Shown here one piece after another: positions 17,693 to 27,717 of a stretch of DNA of 64,000 nt (the stretch's first letter is position 1; each line of letters starts with the position of its first letter). Source of the stretch: Chryseobacterium piperi (lineage in GTDB: Bacteria > Bacteroidota > Bacteroidia > Flavobacteriales > Weeksellaceae); contig NZ_CP023049.2 of assembly GCF_002285635.2 (NCBI RefSeq), positions 2,914,001-2,978,000 on the forward strand, read 5' to 3'. The notes under the pieces are model-generated. The model worked only from the letters and a program-made list of their open reading frames with translations. It had not been told where the DNA came from and did no database searches. The position numbers were made by a program, and so were the translations under genes.

Positions 17693-19813
17693 ATGAGAAA
17701 ACTACTACTTCTTTTTATTTTATTTTTATCCCAACTATATTTTTCACAATCCGACTGTATTACAGCGATTCCGGTTTGTGGAAACTCCAATATCTCTTAT
17801 CAGCCTACAGGCTCCGGAACTGTCGTTGATATTCCCGGGCCACCCAATCCTGTTCCTCCAGATCTTTGCCTTAAGGGAGGAGAACATTATTCGGTATGGT
17901 ATTCATTTTCTATAGCTACTTCAGGTACATTAACCTTTGAAATAACTCCTAACACCAATCCCAATTTACCACCGGATGACCCAGCTAATGATGCTGCGGA
18001 TTACGACTGGGCAGTATGGGGACCCAGCCCTACTTGCGGAAACTTAGGAGCTCCTGTCGCTTGTAATTTTGCCCCAAGAACCGGGCCGTGGCCTTATCCG
18101 ACCGGATTAGCAACCAATCCCCCTAACTCAAGCTACGGACCTCCAATGAATGTAAATGCAGGCGAGACTTATGTTTTATTGGTAGACAACTACAGTACAA
18201 ACTCATTCGGGTTTTCTTTAACATGGGGCGGAACCGCTACTTTAGCTTCAGCGTTCAATGATCCGGTACTGACTCCACATCCGTTTGTTACTCCTGGAAC
18301 TCCCGGACCTACTCCGGATTCCCCTAATGAAATTTTAAAATGCGCATTACCTGGTCCGTTTAATTTTACTACTCTTTCTGCTGGTATTGTTAATGGCAAT
18401 GCTAATTTCTCAGTTACTTATCATGATAATAACAATGATGCTATAACTGGAAACAACGCTCTTCCTAATCCAACAATTGTAAACGGAACAACAGTATATT
18501 ATTATAGAATCATGTATACGGATCCTAATGATCCCAATAATCCGATTAATAAATGTTTCATAACCGGTAAATTTAAATTCAGGCAGGGTAATATTATAGC
18601 CAAGGATGACACCATCTATTCCTGTAATAATAATGGAGCCGGAACAGCAACATTCAATCTGACTTTAGCAGATACATTTAATGATCCGACTGCCATTAAG
18701 AAGTATTATCCGACGCTTAATGATATGAATGCCGGAACCAATCAGATTACCAACCCCGCAGCATATGTTTCAGGTGAAAAAATAGTATATGTAAAAGTTA
18801 CATCATTAGAAGGATGTTCAGATGATGCTACCATTACACTGAAGTTCCATCCGGTAGTCGTGGTAAAGGATGCGCTTATTGAATCTTGTTATATAGATAC
18901 GAATATCAATACAGCATCTTTTGACTTAACAACTGCTGATGTTACCAGTCAGGCTCCGGTCACTAAAAAATTCTACACGACAATGGCCGATGCTTTGAGT
19001 GGAAATAATCCAATCGCCAATCCTACAGCATACGTAGCTATGAGTGGAGATGTCTATGTCAGGGTAATTAGCGCCAATTTATGTTATGCCATTGCAAAAA
19101 TTACCCTTAAAGTATTACCTCCGGTAAAATCTAACGTCCTAAAAGATGTAACCATCTGTATGGAAGATACTACTACTTTAGATGCCGGACCTGGTTTTGA
19201 CGGATATGAATGGAGCACTGGTGCAACCACTCAATCCATACAAAATATAGGAGTCGGTGCATATTGGGTAAAATTAAAAACCGGAATCTGCTACACCGTG
19301 CAGGAAGTACACGTATACCCTTCTCAGCAACCCGTTATCAGCAGTATAGATATTTCAAACAATACTATTACGGTGAATGTTTCGGGTGGAAAATCACCTT
19401 ATAAATATTCTCTGGATGGTATTAACTGGCAGGATTCTAATGTGTTTACCGGGCTTCCAAGAGGAGAAAACAAAATATATGTTATTGACTCTTTTGATTG
19501 CAGACCTATTGACGTTCAGGTAACGGTTCCTAATCTGATCAATGCTATTACTCCTAACGGAGATAACATCAACGATTATGTAGATTATTCAGAATTATCA
19601 TATAAGAAAAATTTAGTTTTCATTGTATATGACAGATATGGAAACAAACTATATGAAGCGGATAAAATAAGAGGATACAGATGGGATGGTACTTCCGGTG
19701 GTAAAAAAATAGTCACTGGTACCTATTGGTATACGATTTCATGGAATGAAAATGATAAAAACAGTACACCAACCAAATACAGCGGCTGGATTCTGGTAAA
19801 AAACAGAGAATAG
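17693..19813 (+). CDS. T9SS type B surface protein, copy 2
   Basis: 706 residues from ATG 17693. The signal peptide ends 'LYFSQ', followed by 'SDCITAIPVCGNSNISYQ' and 'ADYDWAVWGPSP', the same N-terminal domain as copy 1 but with Pro/Asn-rich insertions. Then come Ig-like repeats, a SprB-like unit ('YKYSLDGINWQDSN') and a type B sorting domain ending 'WILVKNRE'. The C-terminal ~150 residues are closest to copy 3 ('VYDRYGNKLYEADKIR' is identical), not to its N-terminal partner copy 1. A strong terminator follows. Confidence 0.92.
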   Translation: MRKLLLLFILFLSQLYFSQSDCITAIPVCGNSNISYQPTGSGTVVDIPGPPNPVPPDLCLKGGEHYSVWYSFSIATSGTLTFEITPNTNPNLPPDDPANDAADYDWAVWGPSPTCGNLGAPVACNFAPRTGPWPYPTGLATNPPNSSYGPPMNVNAGETYVLLVDNYSTNSFGFSLTWGGTATLASAFNDPVLTPHPFVTPGTPGPTPDSPNEILKCALPGPFNFTTLSAGIVNGNANFSVTYHDNNNDAITGNNALPNPTIVNGTTVYYYRIMYTDPNDPNNPINKCFITGKFKFRQGNIIAKDDTIYSCNNNGAGTATFNLTLADTFNDPTAIKKYYPTLNDMNAGTNQITNPAAYVSGEKIVYVKVTSLEGCSDDATITLKFHPVVVVKDALIESCYIDTNINTASFDLTTADVTSQAPVTKKFYTTMADALSGNNPIANPTAYVAMSGDVYVRVISANLCYAIAKITLKVLPPVKSNVLKDVTICMEDTTTLDAGPGFDGYEWSTGATTQSIQNIGVGAYWVKLKTGICYTVQEVHVYPSQQPVISSIDISNNTITVNVSGGKSPYKYSLDGINWQDSNVFTGLPRGENKIYVIDSFDCRPIDVQVTVPNLINAITPNGDNINDYVDYSELSYKKNLVFIVYDRYGNKLYEADKIRGYRWDGTSGGKKIVTGTYWYTISWNENDKNSTPTKYSGWILVKNRE

Positions 19814-19832
19814 TTAAAATTATAAATCAAAT

Positions 19833-19866
19833 AAAAAAATCACCTCAAAATTGAGGTGATTTTTTT
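19833..19866 (+). terminator. terminator after T9SS copy 2
   Basis: A near-perfect 16-bp inverted repeat (19833-19848 with 19851-19866), rich in T at its 3' end. Confidence 0.85.
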
Positions 19867-19957
19867 ATCAACATGTTTTATCTTTTATTGATCGTATTTT
19901 TGTATTCATTAAACATAATTTGTTGAATACTATTTTTTAATTATTTTTTAAATAAGC

Positions 19958-19965
19958 TATCTTTG
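19958..19965 (+). promoter_or_regulatory. -7 box TATCTTTG of dnaB
   Basis: The box ends 4 nt before the dnaB ATG, implying a leaderless or near-leaderless transcript. Confidence 0.6.
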
Positions 19966-19969
19966 CAAC

Positions 19970-21556
19970 ATGGCGCAGAAAGAAACATTATCATCTCTTA
20001 CGCACGGAAACTTTGCGAAAGAATTGTCAATTGCAGATGGAAAAATGCCTCCTAATGCAGTAGATTTTGAAAGACTGATCATCGGAACTTTTTTAATAGA
20101 TAAAAAAGGGCTTGACCACTCTATTGATTTATTGACTCCTGACGTTTTTTATGATCCTAGGCACCAGGTTATCTTTACTACTATTTTAAAGCTATATGAA
20201 GGTAACCACCCTGTTGACCTTATGACTATTATACAGGAATTAAAAAAAGAGGAGAAACTACCTTCAGCTGGTGGTGACCATTATATTATAGATCTTACGA
20301 TGGGGGTAAGCTCCTCCGCACACATAGAATACCATGTTCGTGTAATTCTTGAAAAATATATTTTAAGAAGTTTAATCAACGTTTCGGCTAACGTAATTGA
20401 CTCTTCATACAAGGAATCTACGGATGTTTTTGAATTATTGGATAAAGCTGAGCAATCATTTTTTGAAATTACCAACGGAACCATTAAAAAAGGATTTGAT
20501 ACAGCTAATTCATTGGTAAAACAGGCTATTGATACAATCAAATCATTAAAAGACAAGGAAGGTCTTTCAGGAGTTCCTTCAGGATTTCGGGATGTAGATA
20601 AAGAAACCGGAGGCTGGCAGAATTCCGACCTTATCATTATTGCCGCCCGTCCCGCGATGGGTAAAACAGCATTCCTGCTATCTATGGCAAGAAATATAGC
20701 CGTAGGACATAAAATCCCAATGGCCCTTTTCTCTCTCGAGATGGCATCGGTACAGCTTATCACCAGGATGATTGCTTCTGAAACAAGAATTTCTTCCGAA
20801 AAATTAAGAAAAGGAACTTTGGATGATGAAGAATGGCAGAGATTATTCTCTAACGTGTCTGAATTGGAAAATGCTCCACTTTATATTGATGAAACTCCTT
20901 CCCTCTCCATATTTGACTTCCGTGCGAAATGCCGAAGACTGGTAATGCAGCATGGTGTACGACTGATCATGGTCGATTATCTTCAGCTAATGACTGCCGG
21001 AGGTGGTGGAAAAGGAGGCGGAAATCGTGAGCAGGAAATCTCCATGATCTCCCGTTCATTAAAAGCTATTGCGAAGGAATTAAATGTTCCCGTTATTGCA
21101 CTTTCCCAGCTTTCAAGAAGTGTGGAGACCCGTCCGGGAAAACGACCTCAGCTTTCCGACCTTAGGGAATCCGGAGCTATTGAGCAGGATGCCGATATCG
21201 TATCCTTCATCTTCAGACCTGAATATTATAAGATTGCCGTTTGGGACAATGATGAAGAAGGACAAGAAACCTCAACGGAAAACCAGGCCGAGCTCATTAT
21301 CGCAAAACACAGAAATGGTGCGACAGCAGACGTAAGGTTATCGTTCCTGAAACATTTCGCCAAATTTGGAGATGTTGAAGCTGCGCTTGGAGGAGCTCCG
21401 GGATACCCATCTAATTTCAATTCCGGTGAGCCAAGTGGCTTTGATAAGATCAAGACTACTATTCAACCGGGAGCGGCATTTGATCTTCCGGATAGTTCTC
21501 AACTCTCAGGATCTTCAATGAATGATTTTGATGACGACGACGATTTTCCTTTTTAA
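19970..21556 (+). CDS. dnaB: replicative DNA helicase DnaB
   Basis: 528 residues. It is the hexameric helicase that unwinds DNA at the replication fork. The N-terminal DnaB domain ('PPNAVDFERLIIGTFL') is followed by the RecA-like ATPase with Walker A 'ARPAMGKTAF' (~225-233) and Walker B region 'LIMVDYLQLM', and the conserved 'LSQLSRSVETRPGKRPQLSD'. The acidic tail 'NDFDDDDDFPF' is typical of unstructured ends. No intein is present. It sits with rnhA between two pairs of T9SS genes. Confidence 0.98.
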   Translation: MAQKETLSSLTHGNFAKELSIADGKMPPNAVDFERLIIGTFLIDKKGLDHSIDLLTPDVFYDPRHQVIFTTILKLYEGNHPVDLMTIIQELKKEEKLPSAGGDHYIIDLTMGVSSSAHIEYHVRVILEKYILRSLINVSANVIDSSYKESTDVFELLDKAEQSFFEITNGTIKKGFDTANSLVKQAIDTIKSLKDKEGLSGVPSGFRDVDKETGGWQNSDLIIIAARPAMGKTAFLLSMARNIAVGHKIPMALFSLEMASVQLITRMIASETRISSEKLRKGTLDDEEWQRLFSNVSELENAPLYIDETPSLSIFDFRAKCRRLVMQHGVRLIMVDYLQLMTAGGGGKGGGNREQEISMISRSLKAIAKELNVPVIALSQLSRSVETRPGKRPQLSDLRESGAIEQDADIVSFIFRPEYYKIAVWDNDEEGQETSTENQAELIIAKHRNGATADVRLSFLKHFAKFGDVEAALGGAPGYPSNFNSGEPSGFDKIKTTIQPGAAFDLPDSSQLSGSSMNDFDDDDDFPF

Positions 21557-21632
21557 ACATTTTACTTAAATACATCTTACTATTCTTATACTTCTGTATC
21601 TGAGAATAGTAAGATAACCAATATCCTAAATT

Positions 21633-22109
21633 TTGAGAATTGAAATTTACACTGATGGAGCCTGCAGTGGCAACCCGGGAAAGGGTGGCTACGGAATTCT
21701 CATGCGCGTTCCTGAAAAAAATTATCAAAAAACTTTTTCCAAAGGCTTTCGTAAAACAACAAATAACAGAATGGAACTTCTGGCTGTCATTACAGCTTTA
21801 GAAAAATTGAAGTCTCCTGAAAATGACATTCATGTATTCACAGACAGTAAATACGTAGCCGATGCTGTTAATCAAAACTGGATAACAGGATGGATAAAAA
21901 GAGGATGGAAAAATGTAAAAAATCCTGATCTCTGGCAGAAATTCATCGTGCTTTACAACAAGCACAATCCTAAGATGCATTGGATAAAAGGACATGCAGG
22001 TCACTTCGAGAATGAGTTATGTGATAAGCTGGCTGTGGCTGCGGCAGCATCAAATAACCTGGAAGTAGATACCTATTTTGAAAATCTTGAAAACAACTCT
22101 CTCTTTTAA
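21633..22109 (+). CDS. rnhA: ribonuclease HI, TTG start
   Basis: 158 residues. It cleaves RNA in RNA-DNA hybrids. The catalytic residues are visible: Asp8 in 'IYTDGACSGNPGKGGYG', Glu48 in 'NNRMELLAV', Asp71 in 'FTDSKYV', and 'GHAGHFENELCDKLA' with the His/Asp pair. A TAA in frame at 21627 and no nearby ATG make the TTG at 21633 the only start that keeps the conserved first strand. It lies 76 nt after dnaB and may be read through from it, since no terminator is seen between them. Confidence 0.95.
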   Translation: MRIEIYTDGACSGNPGKGGYGILMRVPEKNYQKTFSKGFRKTTNNRMELLAVITALEKLKSPENDIHVFTDSKYVADAVNQNWITGWIKRGWKNVKNPDLWQKFIVLYNKHNPKMHWIKGHAGHFENELCDKLAVAAAASNNLEVDTYFENLENNSLF

Positions 22110-22284
22110 GGATTTCAGTCTAAAGCAACGACTACAATTCATCAATACCAAAATTGATTATTTCGCTAGACAAATTAACTTTCATTAAAAAATAATTAAT
22201 ATTTTTCGGAAAATTAACACTAAATACATATTTATTATTTAGGATTTAATATATTTACATGTACAATCTAAATATCCTAAATTA

Positions 22285-24543
22285 ATGAGTAAAAAACTAC
22301 TGTTTTATTTTACCCTAATTTTATTCTGTCTATCCGGAGAACTTTTATCACAAACATATCAGCTTACCGGCAATCCCGTGAACACTACTGGCTGGACTGT
22401 TGTTCCTACAGCAGCTGTAAACGGAGATTTTGTAATGCTTACCGATGACCTTACCAATAAGTCGGGAGCAATAAAGCTTAATGATCCTATTAATCTAAAA
22501 TATTGTGATAAGTGGAGAATCGAATTTGACTTCAGAATTGATGGAAATGGCGCTTCCCTTGGAAGAGGAGATGGTTTTGCATTCTGGTATCTTGCTAATC
22601 CTCCCATCACCAGCCAGCAAGGATCAGGCTTAGGAATCCCTCAAAATGCAGTAGGCCTTATGATTGGTTTTGATATTTACAACAATACCACTGGAGGGCA
22701 GATGAGTAAGGTTCATGTTGCATATGGTGTAGTCCAAAACACTACTGATACAAACAATATAGAATATTTTAACACAGCCGGAAGTTCATTCCATTCTCCT
22801 GACCTCAATCCTACCCAGCCATTCGTTGGTCCTACTTATAAGCATGTGGAAGTAACCGGCGAAGTAGATCCTGCCAACATTGCCAACTGGATCATTAAAA
22901 TTAAAATTGACGGCGTATCTATTGCGGACCAGTCTTTTGCACCAGCAGGAGCAGCAGCAAGTATGACTCAAGGATATTTTGGTTTTTCAGCATCGACAGG
23001 AGCCGCATCTGCAAGAAGTTCTATTAAAAATGTAAAAATCTATACCGATAAAGTTGCTATTCTACAGAATTCAGTTGCACAGTCCTTTTGCCCCAACCCT
23101 TCAACGGGAAGTGGATCAGTCAATCTAACCACATTCAATTCTCAATTTGTTAATACGCCGGCAAATTATACTTTTACTTATTATGTTTTAGGCAGCTCCA
23201 CTCCTATAGCAAACCCTGTTAATTATCAGTTTAACAGTAACACTACAGTCTCAGTGGTGATTAAAGATAATGCCGGAATTCTGTGTGATAACCCTGATGG
23301 AAAAATACAGCTAACTCTCGCTCCTTTCACAGCCAATAACGTCACTATTTCCGAATGTAACAATAATAAAGCAGGAACAGCAACTTTCAATCTTGATACA
23401 GCAAATGTAACAGGTGTACCTGGAGTTAGCAAGAAATACTATAAAACCCTGGCAGACCTTAATGCGGGAACCAATCCAATTACAAATACAACCAGCTACG
23501 TATCAGCACCCGGAATCGTTTACGTAAGGGTCACAACACCCCAAGGCTGTACAGGAACGGCACAGATCACCTTAGCATTTCTCCCTGAAGTTGTTACCAA
23601 TGATGACACCCTAAGAGCTTGTTTTATCGAAAACAATCCCACCAGCGCGGCATTTGACTTAACCTCCGCCAGCGTTACAATCCCGCCGGCTACTAAAAAG
23701 TATTATACAACCTTAGCTGATGCCATAGCCGGAACTAATGAAATTGCCAACCCGACAGCATATGTTTCCACGAATGGTATCGTGTATGTCAAAGTAATCA
23801 ATTCGACCAATTGTTATGCAATTGCTAAAATCAATCTTTTTGTTTTAAGTCCGGTGCAATCCACTGTTCTTAAAGACAAAACAATTTGCATTGATGAGAA
23901 AACAACTTTAGATGCCGGGCCCGGTTTCGATGGTTACTTATGGAGTACCGGTGCTACGACTCAATCTATTGACAATATTCCTGTTGGAATCTATTCAGTA
24001 TTATTAAAAACAGGAAGCTGTATCACCACACAAATTGTAAGGGTTAATCCAGCTCCGGCTCCTACTATTGCAAGTATCGATATCACCAATAATACCATTA
24101 CCATCAATGTCAACGGAGGTACCCTGCCATACAAATACTCATTGGATGGTATTAATTGGCAAGACTCTAATACATTTACCGGGCTACCGAGAGGAGAAGT
24201 TAAGGTATTTGTGAAAGATGTTTATAACTGCCCTCCTATTGATGTTCAAGTCACTGTTCCTAATCTGATTAACGCCATTACTCCTAACGGAGATAATGTG
24301 AACGATTATATTGATTATTCTGCTCTGGCTTACAAAAAAAATCTTGTATTTATTGTTTACGACAGATATGGAAACAAATTGTATGAAGCGGATAAAATCA
24401 GAAATTATAAATGGGACGGAACCTCCGGTGGTAAAAAAGTAAAAACGGCTACTTACTGGTATACCATTTCATGGAACGAAAACGATAAAAACAATACTCA
24501 AACAAAGTACAATGGTTGGGTATTGGTAAAAAACAGAGAATAA
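22285..24543 (+). CDS. T9SS type B L-type-lectin-like surface protein, copy 3
   Basis: 752 residues. After the signal peptide the first ~250 residues resemble a bacterial L-type (legume) lectin: 'WRIEFDFRIDGNG', 'GRGDGFAFWYL', 'GLMIGFDIYNNT' and 'QGYFGFSASTG'. This domain usually binds sugars; binding here is inference. Ig-like units, a SprB-like unit and a type B sorting domain follow. The N-terminus is nearly the same as copy 4, while the last ~150 residues match copy 2. A start at 22285 (ATG) fits the signal peptide. Confidence 0.92.
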   Translation: MSKKLLFYFTLILFCLSGELLSQTYQLTGNPVNTTGWTVVPTAAVNGDFVMLTDDLTNKSGAIKLNDPINLKYCDKWRIEFDFRIDGNGASLGRGDGFAFWYLANPPITSQQGSGLGIPQNAVGLMIGFDIYNNTTGGQMSKVHVAYGVVQNTTDTNNIEYFNTAGSSFHSPDLNPTQPFVGPTYKHVEVTGEVDPANIANWIIKIKIDGVSIADQSFAPAGAAASMTQGYFGFSASTGAASARSSIKNVKIYTDKVAILQNSVAQSFCPNPSTGSGSVNLTTFNSQFVNTPANYTFTYYVLGSSTPIANPVNYQFNSNTTVSVVIKDNAGILCDNPDGKIQLTLAPFTANNVTISECNNNKAGTATFNLDTANVTGVPGVSKKYYKTLADLNAGTNPITNTTSYVSAPGIVYVRVTTPQGCTGTAQITLAFLPEVVTNDDTLRACFIENNPTSAAFDLTSASVTIPPATKKYYTTLADAIAGTNEIANPTAYVSTNGIVYVKVINSTNCYAIAKINLFVLSPVQSTVLKDKTICIDEKTTLDAGPGFDGYLWSTGATTQSIDNIPVGIYSVLLKTGSCITTQIVRVNPAPAPTIASIDITNNTITINVNGGTLPYKYSLDGINWQDSNTFTGLPRGEVKVFVKDVYNCPPIDVQVTVPNLINAITPNGDNVNDYIDYSALAYKKNLVFIVYDRYGNKLYEADKIRNYKWDGTSGGKKVKTATYWYTISWNENDKNNTQTKYNGWVLVKNRE

Positions 24544-24545
24544 TA

Positions 24546-24584
24546 AAAAAAGATCACACCATTAGGGATAGTGGTCTTTTTTTT
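24546..24584 (+). terminator. terminator after T9SS copy 3
   Basis: An imperfect stem with one G-U pair between the arms around a loop, followed by eight T residues. Confidence 0.7.
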
Positions 24585-24685
24585 AATTTTTGGTTAATGA
24601 GCGAATTGCTTAAACCTATAACCTAATGAAAAACAAATGAAATTAGATCAGTTGATCGTTAACAATTTAATTCACTTCACCTCAC

Positions 24686-26938
24686 ATGAAAAAAGCTTTA
24701 CTCTCCTTTCTTTTGATTATTTTAATGAACCTCTCCCTCTCTTCCCAAACCTATCAACTTACGGGAAATCCTGTAAATACAACAGGATGGGACCTCGTCT
24801 CAAGTGCCAATGTTAACGGAGACTTTATTCAGCTTACAGCAGATCAGGGAAACTTATATGGTGCTATAAAACTGGCAGACCCTATTAATCTCAGATATTG
24901 TGACAAATGGAAAGTTGAATTTGATTTCAGAATTGACGGAAACGGAACTGCTCAGTTCGGCAGAGGAGATGGATTTACCTTCTGGTATTTGGCTAATCCC
25001 CCTACAGGATTCGTTTCAGGGGGAGGACTTGGAATTCCAGCCAATGCATCAGGTTTAATGGTCGGTTTTGATATTTTCAACAATACCACGGAAGGACAGA
25101 TGAGTAAAGTGCACATCCTGTATGGAACCAATAATTCAACCAACAATAATATTGAATATAATAATACTCCCGGAAGTACTTTTCACTCACCGGACCTCAA
25201 CCCTACCCAGCCATTTGTAGGTGCCACCTACAAACATGTAGAAGTAAACGGAGAAACTGATCTCACCAATCCAACGAACTGGATTATTAAAGTAAGAATT
25301 GATGGAGTACTTATTGTAGACCAGTCTTTTGCTCCTTCAGGTGGCGCTATAGGAATGACTCAGGGATATTTTGGATTTTCAGCGGCAACAGGAGGAGCCA
25401 GCGCAAGGCACTCTATTAAAAATGCGAAAATTTTTGTGGATAAAGTTCCTATTTTACAAAACACCATCACTCCCTTTGTCTGTGTCAATCCTGCAACAGG
25501 AAATGGTACTGTAGATCTGACTTCTTATAATTCCCAGTTTGTTAACAATCCTGGAAATTATCTGTTTACTTACTATCTTTTAGGAAGTTCTACCCCTATT
25601 GCCAATCCAACAAGTTTTCAATATTCGGGCAATACAACAATCACAGTGGTTGTAAGAGATCCTTCATCCACCTTGTGCGATAACGGAGATGGTGTTATTC
25701 AGTTGAATCCTACCCCCTTTGCTGTAGATGATGTTACATTAACAGGCTGTAATAATAACAATGCAGGAACAGCTACATTTGATTTAACTACCGCCGCAGT
25801 AACTACTGCTCCGGGAGTAATCAAGCAATACTACCCTTCATTGAACGACCTCAACGCAGGAACTAATGAAATTATGACCCCTAACGCTTACGCCTCGCCC
25901 GCAGGTTCAGTATTTGTAAAAGTAACAACTCCTCAGGGCTGTGTAGATACAGCTCAAATCACATTAAATCTCCATCCTGTAGTAGTCGTTAGTGACGCAG
26001 TCTTACGATCATGTTTTTTAGAATCAAGTCCTGCAACCGCTTCTTTCAATCTCACTATTGCTCCGGTAACCAGCCAAACAGGAGTTACTAAAAAGTATTA
26101 CCCATCTCTAACAGACGCGATAAACGGAACCAACGAAATTACAACACAAAATGCCTACATTGCTCCCAATGGGGTAGTCTATATTAAAGTGATCAATGGA
26201 AACGGATGTTATTCTGTAGCTAAAGTGACACTCGTTGTTCTTCCTCCTGTACTTTCTGCAGTTTTAAAGGATAAAACAATTTGTATTGAAGACAAAACAA
26301 CATTAGACGCAGGTCCCGGCTTCAACTCATATGAATGGAGCACAGGAGCAACAACTCAATCGATTACAGACGTGCCCGTGGGGACTTATTGGGTAAAACT
26401 AAAAACGGGTGAATGTATTGCAACCCAAACCGTAAACGTTTATCCTTCGGAGCAGCCTGTAATTACCAGTGTTGATATTTCAACAAGTACCATTACCGTC
26501 AATGTGATAGGCGGAACACCGCCCTACCAGTACTCCCTGGATAATATCAACTGGCAGGCTTCTAATGTGTTTACCAACATCCAGAGAGGAGAAAGCACCA
26601 TCTATGTAAAAGATGCGTACGACTGTGATCCAATTCATATTCTGGTAACTAATCCAAATTTAATTAATGTGATCACCCCTAACGGTGACGGAATTAATGA
26701 TGTTATCGATTATTCGGCACTAGCGGGTAAACAAAATTTAGTTTTCAGCATTTTTGACAGATATGGAGCAAAAATTCACCAGGGTGACAAATTCAATAAA
26801 TACCGATGGGATGGAACCGTAGCCGGCAGAAAAGTCCCTACTGGAAGCTATTGGTTTACCGTTAACTGGAATGAAAAAGACAAAAAAAATACCGCTTTCA
26901 AATATTCCGGATGGATATTGGTGAAGAATAGGGAATAA
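24686..26938 (+). CDS. T9SS type B L-type-lectin-like surface protein, copy 4
   Basis: 750 residues with the same design as copy 3: signal peptide, lectin-like domain ('WKVEFDFRIDGNG', 'GRGDGFTFWYL', 'GLMVGFDIFNNT'), Ig-like units with 'TTLDAGPGFNSYEWSTGATT', a SprB-like unit ('GGTPPYQYSLDNINWQ') and a type B sorting domain ending 'WILVKNRE'. The C-terminal block ('LINVITPNGDGINDVIDYSA', 'FDRYGA') is closest to copy 1 although the N-terminus is closest to copy 3. Its own terminator follows at 26961. Confidence 0.92.
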   Translation: MKKALLSFLLIILMNLSLSSQTYQLTGNPVNTTGWDLVSSANVNGDFIQLTADQGNLYGAIKLADPINLRYCDKWKVEFDFRIDGNGTAQFGRGDGFTFWYLANPPTGFVSGGGLGIPANASGLMVGFDIFNNTTEGQMSKVHILYGTNNSTNNNIEYNNTPGSTFHSPDLNPTQPFVGATYKHVEVNGETDLTNPTNWIIKVRIDGVLIVDQSFAPSGGAIGMTQGYFGFSAATGGASARHSIKNAKIFVDKVPILQNTITPFVCVNPATGNGTVDLTSYNSQFVNNPGNYLFTYYLLGSSTPIANPTSFQYSGNTTITVVVRDPSSTLCDNGDGVIQLNPTPFAVDDVTLTGCNNNNAGTATFDLTTAAVTTAPGVIKQYYPSLNDLNAGTNEIMTPNAYASPAGSVFVKVTTPQGCVDTAQITLNLHPVVVVSDAVLRSCFLESSPATASFNLTIAPVTSQTGVTKKYYPSLTDAINGTNEITTQNAYIAPNGVVYIKVINGNGCYSVAKVTLVVLPPVLSAVLKDKTICIEDKTTLDAGPGFNSYEWSTGATTQSITDVPVGTYWVKLKTGECIATQTVNVYPSEQPVITSVDISTSTITVNVIGGTPPYQYSLDNINWQASNVFTNIQRGESTIYVKDAYDCDPIHILVTNPNLINVITPNGDGINDVIDYSALAGKQNLVFSIFDRYGAKIHQGDKFNKYRWDGTVAGRKVPTGSYWFTVNWNEKDKKNTAFKYSGWILVKNRE

Positions 26939-26960
26939 TAAAAAACCATCATTATATAAA

Positions 26961-26997
26961 AAGGATTGCTTCATTTTCGAAGCAATCCTTTTTTTGC
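26961..26997 (+). terminator. terminator after T9SS copy 4
   Basis: A perfect 12-bp stem (26961-26972 with 26979-26990), 6-nt loop and T-run. Confidence 0.88.
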
Positions 26998-27051
26998 ACT
27001 ATTTATAAAGAGATATTTAATGATAAATCTATTTTATTCATATTCAATTCT

Positions 27052-27059
27052 TAAATTTG
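27052..27059 (+). promoter_or_regulatory. -7 box TAAATTTG of the nitroreductase-nadBC operon
   Basis: The box ends 4 nt before ATG 27064, so the first gene is probably translated from a leaderless mRNA. Confidence 0.6.
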
Positions 27060-27063
27060 TCCT

Positions 27064-27690
27064 ATGAATTATTTGGAAGCTTTAAGCAAAAGATATTCTG
27101 TAAAAAAATTCAACAGAGAAATTATTCCTCAAGAAATACTTCATAATATTCTTGAGTCAGGTAAACTATCTGCCAGCTCTCTTGGGCTTCAGCCTTATAA
27201 AATCCTGGTTGTTGAAAGCGAAGAAATGAAACAAAGGCTGATTCCGGCTTTTTATAATCCGTCTCAGATTTCCACATGCTCCCATCTTATTGTTATTATT
27301 TCAAAAAAAACAATTGATGAAAGCTACATCCGGGGTTACTTTAATCACATTTCCGAGGTAAGAGACATCCCGTTGGAACAGCTTGACCTTTTCAAAAACA
27401 GCATTAGCCAGCATATTACCCAAAAATCTAATGATGAAATTTTCAATTGGGCAGAAAAGCAATCTTATATTGTTCTGGCCAATTTGATGTATGCCGCTGC
27501 CATTGAAAACATTGACAGTTGTCCTATGGAAGGGTTCCGTCAGGATCTGATAGAAGAAATTTTGGGACTCAACCCGGAGACGGAAAAAGTCACTGTCACT
27601 CTTGCTCTAGGATACCGATCTGATGAAGATGCCTTCCAACACATGAAAAAAGTACGAAAACCAGACGAAAAATTGTTTAAATTTATTTAA
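27064..27690 (+). CDS. nitroreductase family NAD(P)H-dependent oxidoreductase
   Basis: 208 residues, the size of FMN-dependent NfsB-like nitroreductases. The FMN-binding N-terminus 'KRYSVKKFNREIIP' and 'SASSLGLQPYKILVV' are typical, as is 'EGFRQDLIEEILGLNP' towards the C-terminus. It is the first gene of an operon with nadB and nadC, and a role in flavin/NAD(P)H redox chemistry fits that setting. The physiological substrate is unknown. Confidence 0.9.
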   Translation: MNYLEALSKRYSVKKFNREIIPQEILHNILESGKLSASSLGLQPYKILVVESEEMKQRLIPAFYNPSQISTCSHLIVIISKKTIDESYIRGYFNHISEVRDIPLEQLDLFKNSISQHITQKSNDEIFNWAEKQSYIVLANLMYAAAIENIDSCPMEGFRQDLIEEILGLNPETEKVTVTLALGYRSDEDAFQHMKKVRKPDEKLFKFI

Positions 27691-27717
27691 TCTTAGACAA
27701 TGTCTTAAAGCAAGCAT

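Noticed and set aside
21624..21635. TAAATTTTG before rnhA as a -7 promoter box
   Set aside because: It has three bases between TA and TTTG and overlaps the only workable start codon, so it cannot be the promoter of that start.
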